DNA from: Pseudisothecium myosuroides
Lineage: Eukaryota; Streptophyta; Bryopsida; Hypnales; Lembophyllaceae
Assembly: GCA_951799445.1 (NCBI GenBank)
Contig: OX637292.1
Span: 19,595,296-19,659,295, forward strand
Length of the DNA stretch: 64,000 nucleotides
Direction of reading: 5' to 3'
In this document: piece by piece, positions 21,163 through 31,631 of the stretch
Numbering within the stretch: the first letter of the stretch is position 1
How the letters are laid out: every line of letters starts with the position of its first letter
Program-made: the position numbers and the translations under genes
Notes under the pieces: model-generated
The model's database searches: none
The model's input: the letters and a program-made list of their open reading frames with translations, nothing else
What the model was told of the DNA's origin: nothing

Positions 21163-21177
21163 CACATGTGACGTCAA
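21163..21177. promoter_or_regulatory. Candidate bZIP/W-box cluster upstream of the receptor kinase
   Basis: CACATGTG (E-box) overlaps TGACGTCA at 21169-21176, the palindromic TGA/bZIP site, which overlaps TTGAC (minus strand, W-box core). It lies about 400 bp upstream of the kinase ATG. Motif clustering of this kind is common in defence-type promoters, but this is inference. Confidence 0.4.
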
Positions 21178-21514
21178 CGGTAAATGCTAAGTTTGGCACA
21201 CAAAACTTGACCTTGCATTCACAAAAGCAAAATGTGAGGATGTTTATATACAAGCCCACACTCAAAACTCAAGCCACTGCCACAGGGACTGAGACTCTCA
21301 TAGCCTAGGTAGCAGTGCTTGTTCACCGTGAATTTGTATGAAGCTTGTTTCTATCAGGACATGGACTATCCATGAAAACTCTAAACGCTTTGCTCTTCAT
21401 TGATTTCATGGAACGAGGAGCTTGTTTGCAAAATTTCAATTTCTTTGACAATGAAGGCGTCAAGAATTGAAGCTAAGTAGCAGTCCATACACAAACTTGC
21501 ACAGAATTAGTTTT

Positions 21515-21524
21515 CTATTTAAAT
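21515..21524 (+). promoter_or_regulatory. TATA-like box of the receptor kinase gene
   Basis: CTATTTAAAT about 55 bp before the ATG at 21577, which would give a 5' leader of roughly 30 nt. Weak match, right position. Confidence 0.4.
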
Positions 21525-21576
21525 TGTGTACATGTGTGCACTGGGGTTGCAGAGCAGGATAGCACAGAGCCACAGA

Positions 21577-23733
21577 ATGAAACTCTTCTGTTTTCTCCTG
21601 TTTGTGTTTCTTCGCTCAGTTGCCAGTCAAGACACGCAACTCGCCTTCCATTCTTTCTCAGCTGAAGATGATAACTTCATTACTCTCGGAGATGCTGCAC
21701 ACAATGGCGCCAACCGTACTTACATCGTCAACGGGCGCGCCACGCAGTCGCGAGGGACTTGTGGAGCGCTGGTGTGTGGGAAGAAGGTGCGCATTCAGGA
21801 TGTCGCAACAGAGAGATTTTTTTCGTTCAGCACGTCTTTCTCATTCAAATTCGACACTCTGGACTTACCTCAGGATAACAGCAGCTCTCCCAGAGACAAG
21901 GAGGAGAACTCAATGACCTTCGTTTTCGTCAGGGACACGATGCTTTCTAAGATGCGAGGCCTCATATCCGAAATAGGAAGCTCTGGTGCATGCAAGAGTC
22001 CTATCCATCCAAGTGATCCAAACCATAGATACACTCGTCCAAGCTTCGTTATTGCTTTTGTGATGGGGAAGTACGACACTAATTCCGAAGAACCCAGCAA
22101 CTGCTACATCAGGGCCGCAAAAACCCGTGAATACGAGTATGACATCGGAGCATACACGCACAACCTCTGTGGCAACGACACCTACTGCTCGTATTTCTCC
22201 GACGGGAAAATCTTCACTGCTTGGATCGATTTCAATAGCTCATCTCGGACCCTCGAAGTGCGGCTTGCGAATGGGTCCAACTCCAGCGTGAAGAAGCCCC
22301 TGGAACCTACGCTGCGCATCGCCAACTACACTTTCGCCGAGTTGTTTGGAGACTACGTGCACCTCTCATTTTGGGGAAGCTCCGACGTCCACCGCGTCGA
22401 AGCGCATGAGCTCTTGTCCCTGACATTCTTCTATACTGAAATTTCGAAAGTCCCTTCCTCCCAAACCCCAAATCCTTTCTGGAAAGTGAGAACGTGGTGG
22501 GCTGGCATCAGCACAGGAGTTGTGGGAATGGTTGTGGCAGCCGCCGTCGTGATTCTCTGGTCCATCTCTCAACTTGGGAGCCCATCCACAAGCTACCGCT
22601 TTACACCGCTGGGCCATAGCGCTGTGTTCTCGTATGCAGAGCTCCGGAAAGCCACTCACAACTTTGATGAAAGAAATTTGCTCGGCAAAGGCGGATCGGG
22701 ATCTGTCTACAAAGGATCCTTTAAAACTCCGGATGGTGTCCATTTTGTTGCCGTGAAACAAATCAATTTCTCGGAGCGCAAACAGGCGGAGTCTCTCTTT
22801 CATGCCGAAGTGGCCAGCCTTGGGCAAATTCGGCACCGGAATGTGGTGCAGTTGCAGGGCTGGTGCCAAGAGAAAGGTCGCCTGCTCTTGGTTTACGACT
22901 TCATGCCCAATGGTGACCTCAATGAAAGGCTTCACACAAGTGCCAACCAAGAGATGGGTCTCTCTTTGAAAATGCGGCACTCCATTTTGGAGGGGGTGGG
23001 TTCAGCTCTAGAGTACTTGCATGAGGATTGCTCAAGTTGTGTTCTGCACAGAGACATCAAGTCTAGCAATGTGTTGTTGGATGCCGATTTCAATGCGCAT
23101 TTGGGAGACTTTGGACTTTCCCGCTTGATGGATCACCACAAGTTGGACAAAACCACTTTGACGGCAGGGACTCTTGGCTACGTAGCTCCCGAGTTGCCAT
23201 ACACGGGCAAAGCAACCAAGGAATCGGATGTTTATAGTTTTGGCATCTTGGTGCTTGAAGTTGTGTGTGGAAAGCGTCCTTTGGATATACGAGCATCGGA
23301 ACTGGAGGATCCTGCATTGTTGGACATGGTTTGGCGAGCTCATGAAGGTGGGTCACTTCTCAATGTGGTAGATCCAAGATTGTTTCAAAATCTTCAACCT
23401 TTAAGGTTTGCACCTCATCAAGAAGAAGAGGTCACAGATGCAACAAGACTTCCTCCATTACCTTTAGACTCTAATATTTGTCTCAACAACTTGCTAGGGA
23501 CCTCAACAATTGTGGATGTAGATGTTGAAGTCTATACAACTATAGTTGTAGATCTCCTTCGTTTGGGCCTCTTGTGTTGTCTTCCCAATCCAAAAGCCCG
23601 TCCATCCATGGGACAAGTGAACGGAATATTGCAAGAAATAAGAGACATTGAAAATCTATCTTCCATCTCTAACATTGCAATGCCTTTCCTACCAGCCACC
23701 AAGCCTTTGAGACTCTACCATTCATTGGAATGA
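21577..23733 (+). CDS. L-type lectin-domain receptor-like kinase, intronless
   Basis: 718 residues from ATG 21577, chosen because MKLFCFLLFVFLRSVASQ is a good signal peptide; an upstream in-frame ATG at 21526 would bury it. Residues ~19-300 form a diverged legume-lectin-type ectodomain with many N-glycosylation sites and extra cysteines. A single membrane span at ~307-330 (GVVGMVVAAAVVILW) is followed by a cytosolic kinase: G-loop LGKGGSGSVYKG (from 369), VAVK (K394), HRD (491-493), DFG (D511) and APE (537-539). All catalytic residues are present and it is an RD kinase, so it should be active. By family knowledge it would sit in the plasma membrane and relay extracellular signals. The lectin lacks the usual metal-binding HIGIDVN-type stretch, so sugar binding is doubtful. 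An Asp/Glu/Leu-rich insert of ~45 residues (about 594-638) splits the C-lobe. The 5' two-thirds is GC-richer than the end. Confidence 0.92.
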   Translation: MKLFCFLLFVFLRSVASQDTQLAFHSFSAEDDNFITLGDAAHNGANRTYIVNGRATQSRGTCGALVCGKKVRIQDVATERFFSFSTSFSFKFDTLDLPQDNSSSPRDKEENSMTFVFVRDTMLSKMRGLISEIGSSGACKSPIHPSDPNHRYTRPSFVIAFVMGKYDTNSEEPSNCYIRAAKTREYEYDIGAYTHNLCGNDTYCSYFSDGKIFTAWIDFNSSSRTLEVRLANGSNSSVKKPLEPTLRIANYTFAELFGDYVHLSFWGSSDVHRVEAHELLSLTFFYTEISKVPSSQTPNPFWKVRTWWAGISTGVVGMVVAAAVVILWSISQLGSPSTSYRFTPLGHSAVFSYAELRKATHNFDERNLLGKGGSGSVYKGSFKTPDGVHFVAVKQINFSERKQAESLFHAEVASLGQIRHRNVVQLQGWCQEKGRLLLVYDFMPNGDLNERLHTSANQEMGLSLKMRHSILEGVGSALEYLHEDCSSCVLHRDIKSSNVLLDADFNAHLGDFGLSRLMDHHKLDKTTLTAGTLGYVAPELPYTGKATKESDVYSFGILVLEVVCGKRPLDIRASELEDPALLDMVWRAHEGGSLLNVVDPRLFQNLQPLRFAPHQEEEVTDATRLPPLPLDSNICLNNLLGTSTIVDVDVEVYTTIVVDLLRLGLLCCLPNPKARPSMGQVNGILQEIRDIENLSSISNIAMPFLPATKPLRLYHSLE

Positions 23734-23838
23734 TCACAAACTTCTTTAAGTTTGAGCTTCAATAGTCTCCCTACCTTACAAGCTCTAAGCAAATTACTTG
23801 TAGATAATTCTACATTGGATCAAGTTTTGGACTATGTC

Positions 23839-23844
23839 AATAAA
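23839..23844 (+). terminator. Poly(A) signal of the receptor kinase gene
   Basis: AATAAA 105 bp after the stop codon, followed by T-rich sequence. Confidence 0.5.
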
Positions 23845-26111
23845 GATGTTTAATTCTAGCATTTTTTTGTACTCAATTTAGATTTTTTATTTCATATTTT
23901 AGACCTTTAGTGACCATTTCATATCATTAGTGATAAAGAAATATGTTGTTGTGGGTGAATGCAAGAAATACCTGTTAGTTTTGTTGCGTTTTATAGTACC
24001 CATGCCCTTTTTTTCTGGAGTATTTTAAAATTAGAAAAATAATATTTAAAAAATACAAAAATATGGCTAATGTATGCACCTTTAAGATGAAGGTAACCAC
24101 CAAAGGAAATGCATAGGAAAATTCTCAAAGTATGAGAACTAGAAAAGTGCCAAATCTCAAGAAATTGGATACCTTGATGTTTCAATTAGTTAAAAATAGG
24201 AAAAAAAAGTGATTACATAAAATGAAAATTGTCCATTTGTAAGAACTCTATAGAGATGGTCATTCACCCAAAAAGCCTCCAAAATAGTATTTTATATGTT
24301 ACAAAATGGAAGCAAAAAGAAGTGCACCTTGTGGACTTCCACACCACATACAATTAATTAATTTTAGAATTCCTTTGAATAATAGCTACACTGAATAGGG
24401 GTATTAAGGGGACCCATACTAATTAATCGACATTTCACACTATATAAATATCTACCTTTTTTGTACATCAATAGTTATTGAAATGTCTTGGGGTTGTACA
24501 TCATGTTTCAAACATCTACATTTTTCGAAGATAAGTCCCTTTAATTGTTTGGTCCCCTTAATACTCCTATTCAATTTATAAATCTACTAGAAGACCATCT
24601 CTTCCAAATTTCAATTTCAAATTTGTTTTTAGAGTACTAAATAGTACTAAAAAACTCCAAATTGGTAAGTGTGACATGAAATTGAGGGCTATTTTTGGGT
24701 AGTAAAATATTTTGAAAAATTACAAAAAAAACAGCAAAATGTACAATAGTCATGAGTACTTGACCTGTAAATCTTCAGTCATTTGGAGCCAAAACGCAAA
24801 AGTTATGGCCAAAAAACTAATCAACATGTAGGGTGTGACGCAAAATAGTACAAGTGTTTATTGAAGATGGAGGTAGATATTAGAGAGTGTTTGGTTGAGG
24901 AATTGAAGATGGAGGTGTTTGGAAGAGAGGTTTGGTTGAGGAATTGAAGATGGACGTAGATATTAGAGAAGAAAGTGTATTGGAAAAGGTGCTTTTGAAC
25001 AATTACTCCGTATATTATAGTAGATATCTACCAATTAATTTTAAAAATATTGAAATAATCAACAATTATAGTAGTAAGTATGAATGCTACCACAAAATCC
25101 ATTATATTTTATAACAATGGCATTCTTGTATGTTAAAAGAAGTGTTATATAAATGTGATACATGTTTTCAACACATGTGGAAATAGGTTGTAAGATAGTT
25201 TTTTGCCTTATGAGATCCCAAGCATATTTTTAATATTACTTTTATATACAACAAAATTTATTGATACATTTACATATAACATCATTGGTCGTCATAATGA
25301 TATATTACTTCATATAATCATGTGTATTTTGGATACCTATATAACATACTTTAACATGTTGCATATTTTTCCAAGTGAACGTCATTTCTACCTCTAAACA
25401 AGTACAAGAATTGGGAAAATAATTAATTAATATTAAATTTTTATTGGTAAGAAATGTTTTTGAAAGGGCCTATATTTTTCTCAAAAAATGCACAAGAACA
25501 AACAAACATGCAAGGCATTTTATTAGTGATGTCTTTAATACATGGTTTATAAAATACATGAAAGTTTGGATCAAATTGAAAAAAATTGAAAAAAAAATTG
25601 AATTTTTTTTGTAAACTAAATCTAAACAAGGAATCAATTCTTATAAACTTTCAATATAACTTTGGAAATATTTTTTACCAAACACTATAAACATATTGAG
25701 AACTTATATTCCACCTCCCAAAAAAATTGGAATTGGGTGATTTTTGAATAAAATGTGGGACCATCTATGATTTTGATCTCAACCAAGGCATCCCCCCAAA
25801 TGTTAACAAAGGAATTGGAGAGGGACATTGCATACAAACAAACAACCTTTACTTCCTATGATTTCAATCTTTAGCTTGGTCAATGGATAAATGGTCAAGT
25901 GGGAAGAAAAAAATTGCCGACTCCGGTTAGTAATCTTTGATTTTTTGTTCACTCATCTATGATGCTCCATTCATCTTACAAACACCCAAAGCTCTCCCAA
26001 GCTATTAAGAGTAGCAATGTCTCAGAATTGGGGACTTATTTCTTATTTCAAAATCACATACATATATTCATGGAAAGATATTGAAAGTATATAATTTTCA
26101 TGACAGCCTAA
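23845..26111. other. AT-rich intergenic DNA
   Basis: No gene apart from the MITE at 24392. About 24860-24985 holds a small direct duplication of GTTTGGTTGAGGAATTGAAG. Short ORFs look random. Confidence 0.5.
24392..24573. mobile_element. Short MITE, 182 bp
   Basis: 23-bp TIR with one mismatch: starts TGAATAGGGGTATTAAGGGG; the right end is GGTCCCCTTAATACTCC followed by TATTCA. No coding sequence; target-site duplication unclear. Confidence 0.75.
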
Positions 26112-26677
26112 CTCGGGGGGGTCACTTAGAGTGTCTATTAGAAAACACGTGCAAACAAAACTTTGGACCCCCTATATTATATCCTAAAATTTAAATAAAA
26201 TAGAATAAAAAAAATATGACTAGATTTTCCTACTTCAAAAGTTTATGTTTTGAATTATTGATATTTTTATTTATTAATGATAATTAGTTACAAATTTTTG
26301 AAGTAATTAGATACACTGTACAACTGAAAAATAACTTTCACACCCCTATATTATATCCTAAAAAATTGTCTAAAAAATGAACAAAAAATTCCTAAAAATA
26401 GCTCTCTATTGAAAGTTCATTTTGAGTTGAGTATTGATGCAATGGTCATCTAAATGTGATCTCTATAAATATTTGAGTTGAAAAACATGCCGTTTTAGAT
26501 CATTTTCAACCTCTTGTACAAATCATTTCAACTATTATTTTAGTTTGAAATTTTGGCAATAGAAACCTATAGTCATTATTAAGCAACCCTCAAAATTTTA
26601 AGTTGAAATTATAGTTCATTAGAAACCACTTGTTTGCACGTGGTTTGTAGTAAAATACTAGGTGCCCCCCCCCCGAG
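26112..26677. mobile_element. MITE with poly-G termini, ~566 bp
   Basis: The left end CTCGGGGGGGTCACTTAG pairs with the complement of the right end, GGTGCCCCCCCCCGAG, and the match continues inward to CACGTGCAAACAA / TTGTTTGCACGTG, a TIR of about 45 bp with mismatches. The interior is AT-rich and non-coding. Confidence 0.7.
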
Positions 26678-27656
26678 CAACCTAATTACAACAATGAATT
26701 ACACTTTATGAAATTTGTTGAAATCATTCCAAAAACATAGTGGAATGGAAAAAAATAGAGATAAGAAACATATGAAGTGATGTGACAAACAAAATATCTT
26801 CAATGGGATCTATTGCTGATTTGGACTAGCTTCTACTAGCATTATTAATTATGCATGCATATATAATCACAACTACCACCTACCTACATCATGATAGGTG
26901 ACACCACACTTTCATTCTTTTCCATTAAAGAAATTTTGTTCAAGCTATCTTTTGAACTAGACTATCAAAGTGGAGGTCATGGTCTTCTTATAACATCTTC
27001 TTACTTGCATTGCTAATTGTGATCAAATCCTCATTTGAATTGCCTCAACTACTTCCATGATAGTTCAATTCACTCATACAAAATCCTATTATATTGCAAG
27101 TGGATAATTTCAAGCCTTTGAATGCACTTTGCATTGAATCAGTGAAGGTGAATTCAATCTAAAAGGAACATGGGCATTCACACAAGGATGTTACTCCCTA
27201 CATGACAAGTCTCCACTAACTCCATCATAGCAATTTACACCCACACCAACCACCGACAATTCTTCATCAAGTGGGCAATTTATATCTGTCTTTTAAAAAA
27301 TGACATTCATTACTAATCAAAGCCATGCCCTCACGTAAGTAGCATCGAGCATTTGTAACACTATGTCAATTGTGCATTCTAAAATCCTTTACTACTATTT
27401 TGATTTACCTAAAATACAATCTCCATTACATTGACATGAACACTTACATGCTAAAATTGAAAACCCTCACCAAAATGATTGCAATAACCTCCACCAAAAA
27501 ATCAATGTGGTAATTATACATAACAATTGTAATTATACATAACAATATACATAAATTGCCATTCACATTATACTTCAATTGTATTAAATATGAAGTTCAT
27601 GTGCATTTGATTATTGATTGCTCGCTACTAGCTCTTAGCTTTTGTCAATTGTTGTA

Positions 27657-27995
27657 AGGTGGAAATACCTAAAACTGTCAAAAAAAAACAATTCAACATA
27701 GTTGGAGGCGCCTAAGTCTAGAATAAAATATTTTTGTAGTATTAGCAATTGAAAATCATGAATTTTTTTAAAAATAAATTAGATTCTTAGATATGGCATG
27801 TAATTTCTATGAATTTTTTAAGTAAAAGCTTTTAGACTACTGAAATCGTCATATTAAAACCAAAATCTCAAAAAAATCAGTAATCAATCAATCACAATTA
27901 AATATGAGGACAATTTAATGACGCTTTTGAAGGACACTTTAATAGAAGTCTAGGATACATGATTGGGTACAAGGATGATTTTGGATGTTTTCACC
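27657..27995. mobile_element. TA/AGGT-type MITE, 339 bp (empty-site copy)
   Basis: Left TIR AGGTGGAAATACC after TA (27655-27656); right TIR GATGTTTTCACCT, flanked by AA. The same family as 47540-48297. It preserves the uninterrupted sequence CAACATAGTTGGAGGC, into which another MITE inserted in the other copy. Confidence 0.75.
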
Positions 27996-30838
27996 TAATC
28001 TAAGCTACTAAACTTGAGACTGCAAAGACCACAAACAATCAAATGAAAAATTTCTAAGAGTATTCTTGTTACCTCTAAGAGAAGGTCTGATTTCCTGTGA
28101 AAAAACAATTTAGACCTTTTGTTGCTATATTTGAAAGTCCAAGTCAAACTTGCCAATTGGGATTGGACTAGACTTCAATAGAGACTAGGTTTCTTTATGT
28201 AGTGAAATCACAAACCATGAAAAACAACTCAAATTAGTAGGTTTGCACTCACGAGGCTTAGATTGTTTCAAAAGTCAAGGCATCCACAACCACAACAACC
28301 TCCATTGGTTGCCTCTTGCACAAAGATCACTTATGCTCACTACCTATCCAAAACTTTAAAGATGAAGAAGTGGCCAACAAATGCAACGCCTACCACGTTT
28401 GTACATCATTTTTATAAGCATGAGGCTAGAATGTTAGGTTGTGTAAGCTAATAAATATTTAGCTAAAAAGTGATTCAATTGATTTGGGAGGTGGCGCCAT
28501 ACGTAGTTTATCCCACAAATAGAGAGGAAAATAGATAAACTCTCTTCATAATCTTGTTTAAGAAATTCCATGGCTTTAGTAAGACACTCACTTTCTTTTA
28601 AAATTTTTGTGTTGTAGGCCGCCATGGATGGAATCCTACCTTAACAAAGCATACACTTACAGGAGTTGTAGGAAGGACCTCTGATTATAATAGAGGGTGA
28701 AACCACTATCCTTGGGTGCTCTCTAGCACCATCTAATGCACATCATACCAAGGTGGTAAACTCCACTAATTCTCGTCAACACCAAAGCTTCAATCATTGG
28801 AGACTAGGTAGACAATTATTCTACCAATGATTATAGGTGACCCCAAGGAAGACTCACTTCGACAATTAAAACTCATTTCTTTATAGCACGGGATTTGTCT
28901 TATGCCAAAAGAATTGAAGACTTCAACAATGAAGACCCTAACTACAAAGACATGAGTTTGGACACCCAACTATAGCCTCCTGAGCTACTTCACAATATCA
29001 ATATGGCAAAACAATGATCAAAGCTAAAACATTCAAGAAATCAAGAGAAAGACGAAGTTCAAGTCATTGGATAAAATCGATGACTATGAGTAGGAGTTAC
29101 CTTAATTCCAACCAAAAACATACAAGTGAATATTGTCCTTAATGCATATAGTGTTCTACATATTTGTGTATGCTTTACATGCCTCCAAGAAAAAAATTGG
29201 TCAATGTTCATAAAATGGTCAATTGGTCATTTAGAGGTTTAAGGTCAATTGGTCATATAGCACATGTGAAGTAGATATTTCACAATTACAATCAAAGATC
29301 ATATTAATTACTTCAATTACCTTCTACAATTTAAGAGACAATGAACATGTCTATTATATGCCAACACTATTTGTAATCCCAAAATGATGTCATCTAAATC
29401 CACTTCTTCGATATTATGGTACAAGCAACACTATTTGTAAATACCTTTTGAAATCATATCATACAAATTCACTTCTTCATATTAACACTTTGCAATCTAA
29501 ACTATTTAAGCAATATTAAACCCAAAGAGAGCTAACATCCATTAGGTGGATTATAAATGTTTTCAATAGCTAAGGTGAGTGCTTCAAGAAATGGATGAAG
29601 TATATCAAAATAGCAATTTTTGTATATTCTTCAATGATGAAACTAGCATGGTCACCTAGTACTTCATGAATATGGTGCAAGGTTCTAAATGAGTTCATGT
29701 CGGGATAGAAAGCAATAAAAAACTTGCAAAAATGGGGACCTAATATCTAAATTCTATAATTTATTTTTGCAAAAGAAGGTCAAAATCTACATCCACCTTC
29801 CTACCAAGAACTTAGGGATTAGCCAAAACTAATTACAAAAATACTAAACAAAAATATATTGAAATTAACATATTGGACATTTAGTGTCAATGACAATAAG
29901 TAGATTCTAAGTTGATCCTTGATCCTTAATCCTAGAAAGTCATAATAAAAATTCTTTAAACTCAAAATTCATATAAAACTCAATATTCATTTAGCATATG
30001 GTTCTAAAAAGTCATTGTGAATATTTCATTAAACCCAAAAATTCATAAATTTTTTAGCATATGATTGGCTAAAAACAATAAAATTTACAATGACATTCAT
30101 ACATCCAATGACACTAAATACAGATTCTATGTTACTACTTAGCCCTAGATAATCATTATGAAAATTCCATAATACTCAAATAAAAATAAAAATTTAGCAT
30201 ATGATTCTAGACAATCTCATGAAGTTTGTACTCGTAACAATGGTTACTTTTATAAACAATTTTGATCCAATTAAAGTACAATTAAATCTGTTTAAAAAAA
30301 TCAAACTCAATTTTACACAAGATGATTAATTCCAACATGATTAACTTTAGCAGAAAATTTTTCAATTTCACAATATGTGATGGCCATTTTTGAGGTGGTC
30401 AAACACTTTTGAGAGTCATTTCAGCATTGCTGTTGGTACTAGACAGCACAATATATAAATTGCAATTGGGGTCATGTGACATCTAATTGTTGAGTTCTGA
30501 TGATACTCTATGAATAAACATCAGAATTTTGGAAAATGAATATGTAAAGATGAGGGAGCCTTCAACTGTCCTGTAGTTTGGTATAATGGTGTATTGAGCA
30601 TCCATGTAAAGACTATTGAAAACTTCACAAATTCAACCGTCATGTATAGGTAAAATAGTGTAATGAGCATAAAAAGAAGACAACATTGAAAATTACAAAT
30701 TACGTAGTATATTTAAGAGTAGGAGATTTTTAACAAATGCACTTCTACCAAAGCAATAAAATCTCAAATTTGTGTACCAGGAAGTAGTGCCTATAACATA
30801 CGTCAACATGTATCTTGCACAAAAGAATTAGTTGAAAA
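27996..30838. other. AT-rich intergenic DNA, no gene seen
   Basis: About 2.8 kb without credible coding sequence. At 29940-30210 the words TTTAGCATATGATTCTA and AAACTCAA(A)ATTCATA recur in degenerate form, an old decayed repeat. Confidence 0.5.
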
Positions 30839-31009
30839 TTAGTGAGATAGCACGGTGGTGGTGGTGGTTAACTCGCCTTTGTCAGCCAAGATAGGGAGGT
30901 CAGAATAACCCTGGCTTTTGCCATACGAGTCCACTGAATCCTCCGTGTTTGAACCAACCTCAACTCCGAGGACATGAGCTACAAATTGGCCTTCTCCACA
31001 AGCAGCCTG
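30839..31009 (-). CDS. Candidate alternative last exon of the methyltransferase gene
   Basis: On the minus strand, acceptor TTGAATTGACAG is followed by 56 open codons (QAACGEGQFVAHVLGVEVGS...) ending TAA. Phase is 0. It would join an in-exon donor AAG/GTGGAT at about 31699 in the last exon of the main model, replacing its final 22 residues. The codon-like composition and good acceptor support it, but nothing proves use. It could also be the end of an unrelated decayed gene. Confidence 0.35.
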   Translation of the reverse strand, partial: QAACGEGQFVAHVLGVEVGSNTEDSVDSYGKSQGYSDLPILADKGELTTTTTVLSH

Positions 31010-31631
31010 CTGTCAATTCAAAGGGAAAATGGAGCACTTAGCTAGTCGAATTGCAGGCAACCCAAGGGAAGCATTAAAAGACTTCAAAGCAATAGCTACA
31101 CTATTGATAAGTCTATGTCAAAAGAGGGAACGTCAGCATACGCTAGACATGGGCTGAATCCAATTCCAATGTTTTCTCATAACGGACGCAATAAGTGAAT
31201 ATCAACATTAATGTAAGCATTACGCATCAAAAAGAATAACGCCTGATCCGGCAGAGATTCAGGAACATTAGGAGTAATATGAAATGATAAAATATCAGGT
31301 TATCATAATACCTATTACCTGAGCACGCCGAGGATTAAAAGATGGGGAAATAATGAAGGCAGTGCAACCCAGGAAACACCACCTACCAAGCATACTATAT
31401 CACTTCTCGAACCTGGAAGGAAAAATTGTTCCATTAACCTGGGGTAAATGGTTGCCACAACAATGTAAATTTCTGTAAGAAGGGACACACACATCAAGTG
31501 GTGCCCCGTGTTTTGTTGCCATTATTTTGAAGAATTAAGACTACGCTACAACGCAAAAGTTGGAAGGGGCTTCGTCTTTGAGGCTACTGTACAAATGCCA
31601 CTGAACTTGACCCAGGAGCTGGCACCTCTCT

